In this document: positions 42,420 to 50,557 of the stretch, piece by piece
Numbering within the stretch: position 1 is the stretch's first letter
How the letters are laid out: every line of letters starts with the position of its first letter
NCBI GenBank assembly: GCA_965205845.1
Contig: CBDBIG010000005.1
Location: 1-64,000, forward strand
Direction: 5' to 3'
Origin: CBDBIG01 sp965205845 [NCBI: bacterium]
GTDB taxonomy: Bacteria; SAR324
Length of the DNA stretch: 64,000 bases
The notes under the pieces: model-generated
The model's database searches: none
Seen by the model: only the letters and a program-made list of their open reading frames with translations
Told to the model about the DNA's origin: nothing
Program-made: the position numbers and the translations under genes

Positions 42420-43736
42420 CTAGTGCACACTCTGTTGGCGGGCTTGAAGGCTTTTGTGTGTGCTGTGTGTGTAAAGTGCCTCCAGTTTTTTGCGGGTATC
42501 TGCGCTGGCCCCTCGTTTCGATCGGCGCCCCTCGGCCTCGTTCACATAGCGGCTAATCTCTGCGCGCTCTATTCCTAACTTTATGGCAACCGCCTCCCAT
42601 GTTCCTTGCACTTGGGCTAGGTTGCGCAGCCAATGGACCACGCTACGCATTACAAAACGCGGGTCGCCTGTGGCGCTGTGGCGTTTTGTGGCAAAGGCTG
42701 TGGCGCTGTGGCGTTTTGTGGCAAGGGCTGTGGCATGGGCGGTTGTTTTGTGGCAAGGGCTGTGGCGCTGTGGCGTTTTGTGGCAAAGGCTGTGGCATGG
42801 GCGGTTGTTTTGTGGCAAGGGCTGTGGCGCTGTGGCGTTTTGTGGCAAGGGCTGTGGCATGGGCGGTTGTTTTGTGGCAGGTGCGCCTGCCCGCAAACCC
42901 TTATGTTTACTGGCTGTAGCGTTTTGTGGCAAAGGCTGTGGCATGGGCTTTGTGGCTGCCACATGTGGCACTGTGGCGTTTTGTGGCAAAGGCTGTGGCA
43001 TGGGCTTTGTGGCTGCCACATGTGGCACTGTGGCGTTTTGTGGCAAAGGCTGTGGCATGGGCTTTGTGGCTGCCACATGTGGCACTGTGGCGTTTTGTGG
43101 CAAGGGCTGTGGCGCTGTGGCGTTTTGTGGCAAGGGCTTTGTGGCTGCCACATGTGGCTTTGTGGCAAGGTTGGCTTGGTAGCATGCTTGGCGCAAGGTG
43201 TGCACTGCCAGGAGATTGATGGCTTGAAAAAACACCAAAGAAAACAACAACGGCAACAAGGGGGCTGCCTCGCCCCAGACGGAAGGCGTGCCCTTGGCGC
43301 GCAAGGTGGCGAGGGCGGCACGGGCGCTGGCTTCCCTCGCCTCTGCGGCGGTGATTTGGCCATGCCAGCCAATGCGCTGAACGGCAAGGGCTTGGTAGCG
43401 TTTTTTGTCGTGCTGCGCTTGGCTTAAGGCGTGTTGGTAGGCATTCATCTGTGCTATCTGCGCATGCGCCCCTTGCAGGCGGGCAATCACAGGTTGCCCC
43501 ACCTGCCACAAGGGCGCGCTTAAAATAGCCAAGGCTGCCAACAGCCCAAGGATGCGCGCCCCCACCCCGCGCTGGAATAACAACCACAAAGCAGCCCCCT
43601 CCAAGGTAAGCGACCAAACAACCCCCAGCACAGGACCGCTTAGTGCTTGCCAAAAAGGCAAAGCATGGGCTTGCAAAAGTACGAGGCCTGCCAGTAATAA
43701 GGCGCAGGCACAGATGGTGTTAGCGTGTTTTTTCAT
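42420..43736 (-). CDS. Membrane protein with GCCACA-repeat linker and C-terminal HTH
   Basis: 438 residues from ATG 43736. The N-terminal ~100 residues carry three membrane helices (ICACALLLAGLVLLQAHAL; GVVWSLTLEGAALWLLF; RILGLLAALAILSAPL), then a coiled coil and a fourth helix (LLPLLFSLVFFQAINLLAV). A ~165-residue linker of decapeptide-like repeats follows (PLPQNATAPQ; then the same DNA read in other frames as CHKTPQRHSP and ATKRHSATA). The C-terminus has a helix-turn-helix (TWEAVAIKLGIERAEISRYVNEAEG). A membrane-tethered DNA-binding protein is implied. It overlaps the Mor-like gene slightly. Function unknown. Confidence 0.62.
   Translation of the reverse strand: MKKHANTICACALLLAGLVLLQAHALPFWQALSGPVLGVVWSLTLEGAALWLLFQRGVGARILGLLAALAILSAPLWQVGQPVIARLQGAHAQIAQMNAYQHALSQAQHDKKRYQALAVQRIGWHGQITAAEAREASARAALATLRAKGTPSVWGEAAPLLPLLFSLVFFQAINLLAVHTLRQACYQANLATKPHVAATKPLPQNATAPQPLPQNATVPHVAATKPMPQPLPQNATVPHVAATKPMPQPLPQNATVPHVAATKPMPQPLPQNATASKHKGLRAGAPATKQPPMPQPLPQNATAPQPLPQNNRPCHSLCHKTPQRHSPCHKTTAHATALATKRHSATAFATKRHSATGDPRFVMRSVVHWLRNLAQVQGTWEAVAIKLGIERAEISRYVNEAEGRRSKRGASADTRKKLEALYTHSTHKSLQARQQSVH
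42667..43170. repeat. GCCACA/TGTGGC-rich variable repeat
   Basis: By eye about 40 copies of TGTGGC (GCCACA on the coding strand) fall in ~500 bases, in recurring larger units such as GTTTTGTGGCAAAGGC and TTTGTGGCTGCCACATGTGGC. The perfect palindrome GCCACATGTGGC occurs four times. Spacers between TGTGGC words are 2, 4, 6, 8 or 14 bases, so the repeat runs through different reading frames without stops. Confidence 0.88.
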
Positions 43737-44178
43737 GGCATGATAAAACCTCATAGACTGCACGCCGCTTAAGCCTCCAGCGCGCGCAAAGTGTTTTGAT
43801 GGAGCTTCCTTGCTCGCGCTCGGCACGGATTGCACGGTTGCGCGCATGCAAAAATGCTTTTTCAATTTTGGGGATCTTCACGGCCTCGGCCTCCCATGCG
43901 TTCATAATGGGGTCCATTTTGTGGGCAATGTTAGCGGGCAACAACGCCACCACCCGCTCGGGCGTGTAGCGCTTGCCTGGGTGTTTTGCACAAAAAACAA
44001 TGGCCTCGGCCACCCCGCATTGGCGGGCAAATGCGCCCAAAAAGCGATAGCGCGTTAAATCGCCCGGTTGCAAGTGGGCCAGCAGGGCAGCCACCTGGCT
44101 GTGCTCCTTTTGCCCTTTTTTAACAGGCCGCAAGCAAGGGAGGGGCTTACCAAAAAAAGAGAGCTGCATTGTTGGCAT
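43720..44178 (-). CDS. Mor/C-like transcription activator
   Basis: 152 residues from ATG 44178, preceded by GGAGG. The C-terminal part (RNRAIRAEREQGSSIKTLCARWRLKRRAVYEVL) has the Mor/C family helix-turn-helix pattern, and the gene sits after the early genes where Mu has its middle-gene activator. The N-terminal half (FGKPLPCLRPVKKGQKEHSQVAALLAHL; FLGAFARQCGVAEAIVFCAKHPGKRY) is longer than Mor and may be a second domain. Confidence 0.6.
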   Translation of the reverse strand: MPTMQLSFFGKPLPCLRPVKKGQKEHSQVAALLAHLQPGDLTRYRFLGAFARQCGVAEAIVFCAKHPGKRYTPERVVALLPANIAHKMDPIMNAWEAEAVKIPKIEKAFLHARNRAIRAEREQGSSIKTLCARWRLKRRAVYEVLSCHEKTR

Positions 44179-44195
44179 AGTCACCCCAACCTCCG

Positions 44196-44534
44196 TTACT
44201 TTTTCCACAAGGCTTCCATGTGTGCGGCAACCTTGATAATGCCCAGCCCCCTGTGCTTTAAAAACTTGGTCGTCTCTTTAAGTTCCTCGGCAGTGGTGGC
44301 GTAAAAATACCCCGCCCCTGGACAGCCACAAAGGGGTTCGCCTTGGGCGCGCAAATAGGCCAGGCCTTTTTGAAACACGCTGGCACTTGGCATGCCCAAG
44401 GCCTGCATGATGTCTTCTGCTTTAGCCGCAGACTGCTTGCCCATCAGGTGAAGGCGAAAGTGCTTTAAGACATGCGCTTTAAACAGGTATTGTTGGTGGG
44501 TTTCGTCACCCTCCCAAACGGGGGTTTTTGCCAT
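44196..44534 (-). CDS. Hypothetical early phage protein
   Basis: 112 residues, with a predicted wHTH-like middle (SAAKAEDIMQALGMPSASVFQKGLAYLRAQG) and a Cys pair in CGCPGAGYFYA. It lies between GemA and the Mor-like gene. The product might be a DNA-binding regulator; no family name can be given. Confidence 0.52.
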   Translation of the reverse strand: MAKTPVWEGDETHQQYLFKAHVLKHFRLHLMGKQSAAKAEDIMQALGMPSASVFQKGLAYLRAQGEPLCGCPGAGYFYATTAEELKETTKFLKHRGLGIIKVAAHMEALWKK

Positions 44535-44549
44535 GCTGCCCTCAGGTGG

Positions 44550-45059
44550 TTATTTTTGGCGCGCTTGGCGCCTTTTGGTTGGGCGCTTTGAGACGCCAAG
44601 GTGATAACTAAGGGCAGCAATCACGGCTTTGAGGTCATCGCTCCTTGCCCACTCCCAGCGTTCGACCTTGGATTGCCGTTGTAAAATGGCAAGCCCATAG
44701 GCCCAGGTTTTACCCGCCTCACCTAACAGGGCTTCAATTTTGCTTAGTTGCGCCTCACCTTCGCCTCCTCTAAGGCGGGGACGCCCTGGGGCATCAAGCC
44801 CAAGGTATTTGCCTCCGCGTTGGCGCAAACTTGTGCTAGGCGCTTGTTTTTGTGGGACGCCGCCCGTAAAAAGGAGGTCTGCCGCTTGACTTAAGTGCTC
44901 GGTGCTCAGGTTTTTTGCGCTGCGCACCCCGTAGTTGCTTTGCAACCAGTCGCGGTATTGGGCATCGTCCCAACCCATTTTGCTCGATTGGGCGTGCAGG
45001 GCCGCGTATTTTTTATTGCGGTAGGCTTGCTCGTTGGGGCAAAAGGATTTGGTTTTCAT
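44550..45059 (-). CDS. gemA: GemA-like early regulatory protein (Mu gp16)
   Basis: 169 residues from ATG 45059 (GAGGAGGG upstream). KYAALHAQSSKMGWDDAQYRDWLQSNYGVRSAKNLS is the characteristic GemA/gp16 core. The C-terminal half (AQLSKIEALLGEAGKTWAYGLAILQRQ and LKAVIAALSYHLG) also matches. In Mu, GemA affects host gene expression and DNA supercoiling/replication during lytic growth. The start overlaps the stop of a 35-residue gene. Confidence 0.78.
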   Translation of the reverse strand: MKTKSFCPNEQAYRNKKYAALHAQSSKMGWDDAQYRDWLQSNYGVRSAKNLSTEHLSQAADLLFTGGVPQKQAPSTSLRQRGGKYLGLDAPGRPRLRGGEGEAQLSKIEALLGEAGKTWAYGLAILQRQSKVERWEWARSDDLKAVIAALSYHLGVSKRPTKRRQARQK

Positions 45060-45163
45060 GGGCCCTCCTCGCACATTTCCAACATGCCGTAGGCAGCGAA
45101 CCCACCCATAAAAACCCCAAATCCGCTCACGATGGCGTCGCAAAGCGTTTGCAAAAAACTCAT
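45056..45163 (-). CDS. Coupled 35-aa membrane micro-gene between gam and gemA
   Basis: A 35-residue frame whose ATG overlaps the Gam stop (ATGA at 45160-45163) and whose TGA overlaps the GemA ATG (45056-45059). The product (LCDAIVSGFGVFMGGFAAYG then EMCEEGP) has one short hydrophobic segment and an acidic end. The perfect stop-start overlaps on both sides argue that it is translated. It is a candidate small membrane effector. Function unknown. Confidence 0.55.
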   Translation of the reverse strand: MSFLQTLCDAIVSGFGVFMGGFAAYGMLEMCEEGP

Positions 45164-45714
45164 AGCGCCACCTCATGCGCAAGGGTCGCTTTTTTTATCC
45201 GGATGCTTTGGGGGTGGTTTGGAGCCACAGCAAAGACTTCGCCTTGACTTTTGACCGTGATGCCCTCAAGGTTTGCGGCCTTTTTGGGGTCTGCCAAAAT
45301 CGCCGCTTTATCGACCTCCTCATTCACGCGAACGAACTGTGAGAGTCCTTGTTCCTTGATGCTCACAAGGGCCTTTTTGTGATTGCTTATCTGCACCCTG
45401 GGCGGGCAATTGCGCCATGATAGGGTTCCTGTGCTCAAGAAAACGGTTTTTTGCAATTGAGGGCAAAGGGCCAAACGGTGTGCCTGGGCGTAAATGCTAA
45501 GGTCTGCAAGGTGTTGCTTGAGTTCCACTTTTAGTCCGCTGGTCTTCTCGGCAAGGTCTTTTTTTAAAACCCCGATACTTTCTTCACAGGCAAGCGTTGC
45601 CAAAGCAATTTCACGCTGCAATTCCCCCATCGTGGCCAAGGCTACTTCTGCTTGAAGGCGCGTTTCGACTGGGTTTGGCAGGCCCTGCATCATTTTTTTC
45701 ATGGTTTTTTTCAT
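45160..45714 (-). CDS. gam: Host-nuclease inhibitor Gam (Mu Gam / Ku-like)
   Basis: 184 residues with the Mu Gam pattern: an N-terminal coiled coil (ALATMGELQREIALATLACEESIGVLKKDLAEKTSGLKVE is the region ~28-65), then QTVFLSTGTLSWRNCPPRVQISN and KEQGLSQFVRVNEEVDKAAILADP, ending in SIRIKKATLA. Gam binds DNA ends as a dimer and blocks exonucleases. Three in-frame ATGs lie at the start. Position after B and before GemA agrees with Mu. Confidence 0.83.
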   Translation of the reverse strand: MKKTMKKMMQGLPNPVETRLQAEVALATMGELQREIALATLACEESIGVLKKDLAEKTSGLKVELKQHLADLSIYAQAHRLALCPQLQKTVFLSTGTLSWRNCPPRVQISNHKKALVSIKEQGLSQFVRVNEEVDKAAILADPKKAANLEGITVKSQGEVFAVAPNHPQSIRIKKATLAHEVAL

Positions 45715-45787
45715 GGTTTTTTTAAAAAACCTCCTTTTTAGGGTCGAAAGTGTCTAGTTTTGCAATGCGGGTCTCTTTATAAGCTCC

Positions 45788-46114
45788 TCATGGGCTTTTT
45801 TTATTTCCCCAAGTGTGGTTTTTGACTGAGGCATCCGTAAGGCCCCCCTCGAGAGCACGGATTTTTTTGCGCACTTGGGGACTGTTTTCGGCCAACAACC
45901 ACCCAGCAGGGGACAGGTAAAGGTGGGTTTTGCCATCGGTGCAAGGCCAACGCATCATCAGCCCTAGGGCTTCGAGTTGCTGAGCCGTGTCCTTATCAAG
46001 CGGGGCAAGGTTGCGCGCACCGTGTTCGTAAAGGGCGCAGTTCACCAGGGCCTTGTAAATGGGCTCTGGAAGCGTGATGCATATTCCAACCTGGGGGATG
46101 GTTTGGGCTTGCAT
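45788..46114 (-). CDS. Hypothetical early phage protein
   Basis: 108 residues from ATG 46114 with AAGGAG upstream. TIPQVGICITLPEPIYKALVNCALYEHGARNLAPLDKDTAQQLEALGLMMRW and LYLSPAGWLLAE suggest a winged-helix-like fold. Near the 3' end another frame (to 45754) also reads sensibly (TLGEIKKAHEELIKRP), so a small frameshift may be present. An alternative ATG at 46204 would add 30 residues. Confidence 0.52.
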   Translation of the reverse strand: MQAQTIPQVGICITLPEPIYKALVNCALYEHGARNLAPLDKDTAQQLEALGLMMRWPCTDGKTHLYLSPAGWLLAENSPQVRKKIRALEGGLTDASVKNHTWGNKKSP

Positions 46115-46490
46115 GTGGGGACTCCTTATTAAGGGTGTCAGGGTGTGGTTTAAAGGGGGAGCATCCCTCCAGCGTGCGCCAACATAAACCTTTGGCGTTT
46201 TCATCTATAGCCCTCCTTGCCAGCGTTGTAGCCCTGCGCGGGGTCGGTTGCTGGGGCGAACAAACCCCCTGCCTTGGCCACGCAAAAAAAAGAGGTTTTT
46301 TGCCCATGCCTTATAGGCGCGTCTCCCCTTTGAGATTCCATTTTTGTCGTGCTGCGCTTAAACTGTTGATGTCAATTTTCATGACGGGTCTCCTTTATTT
46401 ATTTAAGCAAAACATGGGGCTGCTTGTGTGCCGCGTATAAATGCGAACAGGCAGGTGCACGCAGACGCCTATTTTTGGGCTTGATCGGGT

Positions 46491-47523
46491 TCATTCGCTA
46501 ACTCCTCCCCGCTCGGAATAAGCGGTTTTAAGGTGGCTTAGACTAAGGGCCTGCCGTGCCCCGTTTGCCGCCAGGCTGGCCAAGCGTAGGGTTTTGGTAA
46601 CCTCACGCAGTGCGCCGTGGCCGTGACCAATTTTGATTAAAAAGCCAAGGGCTTTCTGCTCGCTTACTCCCCATGCTTGGGCAATGGCCTCTACATCGGC
46701 ACGGCGGGCTTTTTTGGGGTTTAACACCTTGCCAACGCGGCTAAACAACTGGGCATACTCTGCCGAGCGCGGGCCGCTCATCCGGGTGTAGACGCTCTCG
46801 TTGCCCATGAACACCAGGGCGCAAGCAGTGGCATCGTGCAAAGCGCGTAGGCATTCCAAGGCGGGGCGGGTGAGGTGCTGTGCCTCGTCTATAATCAGCA
46901 GGGCGTCTTTTTTTGAGAGATAGGCTGAGAAGCATGCGGTAAACCACATCTCCCCCGCGTCCGTCCGCGCGCTGGCTTGGGGCAAGGGCAAACAAAAGGG
47001 CTTTAAGGCAGGCAGGGGCGCTGGCAAAACTGGGCACCATTGTGCACACCCAGCAATTAGGGCGGGTTTGGGCGTAGTGCTGGGCGGTGATGGTTTTGCC
47101 AACCCCTGCGCCACCGCACACCACCGCGATGTCGCGGCTTAGGTGGGCGTAGGCAATGGCCATGCCGATTTGGCGGGCTGTGGGGGTCTCTATCCAGTCT
47201 GCGCCCTCGCTGGGCAAAAAGGCGGTTTGGCAGGCTTGGTCTTCTAGCCATTGGCAAACCTTGGCTTCAAGGGCGGCGTTATCGCCCGTGTACTTGCCGT
47301 TAAGCCAGCGCGAAAGCGCTGTTGCCCCGCACCCAATCCGCTTGGCCGCATCGGCTTGGGACAGGCACTGCTCGGTTAAGACCGTCTGTAGCCCCGACCG
47401 CAAAATTGACGCCTGATTGCTCGCCTCGGCGGCGGGCAATGGGGACTTTGCTAACGGGGTGAGTGGTGGCTGATCGCCCTCTTGCACCACCTGTAAACTA
47501 GGGGTTGCCTTTGCTTGGTGCAT
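46491..47523 (-). pseudogene. MuB-like target-DNA activator ATPase, frameshifted
   Basis: The first frame begins with an HTH (ADAAKRIGCGATALSRWLNGKYTG) and holds Walker A VCGGAGVGKTITA. The second frame holds Walker B ALLIIDEAQHLTRPALECL and the AAA+ C-terminal part ending in VTKTLRLASLAANGARQALSLSHL. Reading is restored if one A is removed from the A7 run (T7 at 46908-46914): LSLKKDALLIID. MuB chooses target DNA and activates transposase A. The run could also allow transcriptional slippage. Confidence 0.86.
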
Positions 47524-47621
47524 GTTTTATACTCCATGTATTGTGTTGGTTGGCGGGGCTCTATGCCCCGCGGTTTAAGCCCTGCTACGGTTCTTGGCTG
47601 TCCGTGTGGGGCTTTTTGGTT

Positions 47622-49548
47622 TTAAAAGCCCTCCACCTGGCGCTGTGCTTCCATTTGTTTAAGGGCGTTTTCCAGCCCCCTGTTAAAGTTCTCTCTCTCC
47701 TCTTGGCTTACCTCTTCGTCTGACTTGCGCTGGGCAAACACCCCCGTGATGATTTTGGACGTGTGCTCCTCGGCTGGGGGCGCGCCCGTGCTAAGCCCCG
47801 CCGCCACCTCGGCCGCACTTAGGGTGCGCTGGGCGGCCAGTTCTTCTTTGGTGGCTTTTTTGTGCTGTTTTTGCGCCTTGGCATGGGCCCTGGCGGCGGC
47901 TTGATCGGTATACCCAATCGCGGCAATACAAGGCGCAAAGCACACCAGACGCCCATCGGGGGTTTCAACCTGCACGCCATCGCGCGGGGCGTCGGGGTCA
48001 AAGCGCACCGTGAGATGCTTGCCGGCGTAGGGGGCTAGTTTTTTGTGCCAGAAACGGTTGCCCAAAATCCTAACGCTGGCATCGTCGCGGTGAGCCAACA
48101 CCTTCTCGGCTGCCATCAAAAAGGCGCGCTGCTGCTGGGGTGTGGCTTTGGTGATTGGGGCTTGGGCGTAGCTCTGGTTGTAAACCGCATCAAAACTGCG
48201 CCCGTTGCACACGCCCCCGGTGCGCCCCGTTTGGGCATTGTGCAAGGCAATTTGCCGGTTTGCGTGGGTCCGAAAGGCTTCAATCTCAATCGCCTTGCTG
48301 GCATAGTTCTCGGGCTTGGCGCTGGGGCTGTTGCCCGTGTAGGCGCCCGCGCAAAAGGGGTGCTTTGCAATGCTTTCACACAGGTCTTTAAAGGCGCGTT
48401 CAATGGGCTTTGATTGGCCATGATAGGGCATTGCCCAGTGGATTTTGCAGCCCAAAGCCGTGAGCAAACCTTGGGGTTCTTCTGCCTTGATTTTAAAGCG
48501 AAAGCGGTTTTTAGCCCCGCCCGTTAGCCACTTGCTAGCAAAGGCGCGCCCGTTGTCGAGCAGCACGGCTTGGGGCACGCCGTGGTTTTTAAGCAGGTCG
48601 GCAAAAGCTAAACGCACCAACAAGGTGCTCTCGTTTAAGCCAATCCGCCAAGCCACAATTTTGCCCCTCGTAAACATCCTGCAAGGCAAGCAACATGGGG
48701 CGCACGGGCTTTTTTTGCCCTGGCCACTTGGTAAAAACATCAAAGCGGTGACCATCGCCGCAAACCAAGGCCAGCGCAAAAAGGTCTTTTGCGGTGCGCT
48801 CTTGGGCGGGGTAGGTGTTTTCTAATGCCCCTTCGCCGCGCCTTGCTAGCATAATCGTAGGGCGTGACACCTCGCGCTTTAGCCTGCGGGTAAGGGTTTT
48901 TAAACTGGGCAGTTGCCAGTCTTTTTGGGCGGACACCTGCTGCAAGCGGCGGTAGCAAGCCGCGGCGCTGGGGCGTTCGGGGCGCAAATAGTCGCTTTTG
49001 TAGAAGTTCCAAGCCTCAAGGGTGCCATTGGCCGTTTGTTGCTCGCCGCCGTGGCTGGGCGCAAGCATCGGAAGCCAGTCGGTGATTGGGTAGGAACGCA
49101 CCCGCTCAAGCCAACGGAACACGGTTTTACGGTCGGGGGCTGCCCCTTGTTTTTGCAGGGCTGCAATCGCTTGGTTGCGGGTTAAGCCGTTGCTCTCCAG
49201 TGCAAGCAGGGCCATTAAAACCGCCATGCGCTTGTGGCCGCGTTTTTGTTGGCCCCCTGGCAAACGGCCAAACGCATCCCAACGGTGCTCGGAAGTAGAG
49301 GAGGGGCCATTCTTGGAGTGTTGCAGCGCCTTCCTGCCACCCTCATGTTCGGTTGTATACCAGCGCATTGCCAGTGCCGCCTGGGCTGCCCTGGGAAGGC
49401 ATGAAAAATGGTATTCCTTGCCACCGCCACTGCGTTTGAGTGGGCGCGAACGCCAGGCTTCGCGGGTGGCTTGTTTATGAAGACCCATTATAGATTTGGG
49501 TAGCCCTGCCACACCGACTAATTCTTGTGCGCTGTACCATTGTTGCAT
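47622..49548 (-). pseudogene. MuA-like DDE transposase, frameshifted
   Basis: About 640 codons in all, near the MuA length. Frame 1 (from ATG 49548) has the N-terminal HTH domain (MQQWYSAQELVGVAGLP) and the first catalytic Asp in CGDGHRFDVFTKWPG. Frame 2 has the second Asp in VLLDNGRAFASKWL, the Glu in SKPIERAFKDL, then the C-terminal domain. Removing one C from the CCCC run at 48664-48667 restores DVYEGKIVAWRIGLNES. In Mu, A catalyses integration and replicative transposition. As it stands the triad is split. Confidence 0.9.
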
Positions 49549-49718
49549 GCTGCTGTATCCTTTTTTATACAAACAATTCGCCCGTCTGCGAGTTTCGCCC
49601 ATCGTTTAGGCCAGATTTCCCAAAGTGGAACTTGAATAATTTTTGTTGCGCAGTTAAATTTTACCGTTTTTCGCAAATAAGATACTGATGTCTTTGTTTT
49701 TGTTAATTTTTTACGCAT
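49518..49718 (-). CDS. Small basic hypothetical protein
   Basis: 66 residues, Lys-rich N-terminus (RKKLTKTKTSVSYLRKTVKF) and a Trp-rich middle (IIQVPLWEIWPKRWAKL). It overlaps the start of the transposase gene by ~31 bases. AT-richer than the neighbours. Weakly supported. Confidence 0.38.
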   Translation of the reverse strand: MRKKLTKTKTSVSYLRKTVKFNCATKIIQVPLWEIWPKRWAKLADGRIVCIKKDTAACNNGTAHKN

Positions 49719-49765
49719 CTATCAATGGATAGATTGTTGCGTACTTCTTTGCACAGTTTGGAGGG

Positions 49766-50065
49766 TTAAGTACGCAATGCGGGGGTCGTGATTTCCCTCT
49801 TGTTTTTAACGAACTCAAGCTCGTATTTCACGACAACCTTGATTTCTTTGAGAGCGCAATCCAGACATGCGGGGGTCGTGATTTCCCTCTTGTTTTTAAC
49901 GAACCCAAGCTTGTATTCCACGACAGCCTTTGCGGTGGCAGTCTCAAAATTGCCGTTCTCATCTTCAAAACCCTCGGTAATCTCATAATTGTGGTCCGCA
50001 TTGGGGAAGAGTTCCTGCCCGCATTTGCAGTGGGTGCTTGTGGTTTGTTGTGTTTTTAGTGCCAT
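49766..50065 (-). CDS. Early phage protein with internal 30-codon duplication
   Basis: 99 residues. N-terminal Cys pair (CKCG) and later CLDC suggest zinc binding. The segment (V)EYKLGFVKNKREITTPA occurs twice (residues ~48-66 and ~78-96) through a 90-bp in-frame duplication. The gene overlaps the start region of ner by 10 bases. Function unknown. Confidence 0.52.
   Translation of the reverse strand: MALKTQQTTSTHCKCGQELFPNADHNYEITEGFEDENGNFETATAKAVVEYKLGFVKNKREITTPACLDCALKEIKVVVKYELEFVKNKREITTPALRT
49777..49930. repeat. 64-bp direct repeat, 90-bp period
   Basis: The block starting ATGCGGGGGTCGTG (49777-49840) recurs at 49867-49930 with five or fewer differences by eye. Its period of 90 bases keeps the minus-strand frame. 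Confidence 0.82.
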
Positions 50066-50382
50066 TTGGTAATGCGTCCTTGTTGGTTTGTGTTATGCCC
50101 TTGTTTCATCATGCTCCAAGCCAGCCTTTTCTTGCGGATGCCCGTGCCCATTGGCGAACCGTCCGCCTTGTAACGGCTGGGCCAAATCACCTGCGGGTGC
50201 ACCCCTATAATATCGGCAATCGTTTTTTCTAAATCCGGCCAGCGCTGGATTTTGACGCGACAGCAAACGCAGGCGTAGGAATAGCCTTTTTCTTTTGAAA
50301 TCCTGGTAAGGGTGTAGCCCTTTTTTGCCAAGGCTGCCCTAACGTCCATCCAATGCCAGTCTTGGGAGGTATTTGTGTCCAT
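50056..50382 (-). CDS. ner: Ner-like transcription regulator
   Basis: 108 residues. DWHWMDVRAALAKKGYTLTRISKEKGYSYACV followed by ADIIGVHPQVIWPSRY is the Ner/Nlp/SfsB signature. In Mu, Ner is the Cro-like repressor that lowers early transcription and c expression. It is divergent from c across a 175-base control region, exactly as in Mu. The C-terminal ~30 residues (GTGIRKKRLAWSMMKQGHN) are an extension. Confidence 0.78.
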   Translation of the reverse strand: MDTNTSQDWHWMDVRAALAKKGYTLTRISKEKGYSYACVCCRVKIQRWPDLEKTIADIIGVHPQVIWPSRYKADGSPMGTGIRKKRLAWSMMKQGHNTNQQGRITKWH

Positions 50383-50557
50383 GACGCCTTTTTTGATATA
50401 ATTTTTAGAAAGCGGTTTTTTAAACTAAATGCATGATAAAGACAAAAATGCATGATGTCAACAATTTATTTTGAATACGACCATTTTTTTAAAAATCTAA
50501 TGCAAAGCAAGGAGTGCTTTGTTTACAAGGAGTTAGGGATGAATTAGTGGGTAAAAT
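50383..50557. promoter_or_regulatory. ner-c divergent control region with putative operators
   Basis: 175 AT-rich bases between divergent ner and c. The word ATGCATGAT occurs at 50429-50437 and 50448-50456 (19-bp spacing), a good candidate operator pair. Downstream lies ATTTATTTTGAA (near 50464) and a leader with AAGGAG and the GGGATGAATTAG...AAAATATGAGT start region. The layout single word - AT-rich spacer - leader - ATGAGT is echoed in the repeat units behind c. Confidence 0.6.

Noticed and set aside
42583-43427. Long plus-strand frames (199 and 264 codons) over the GCCACA repeat
   Set aside because: They are by-products of the stop-free repeat. The minus-strand frame has a ribosome site context, membrane helices and an HTH end.
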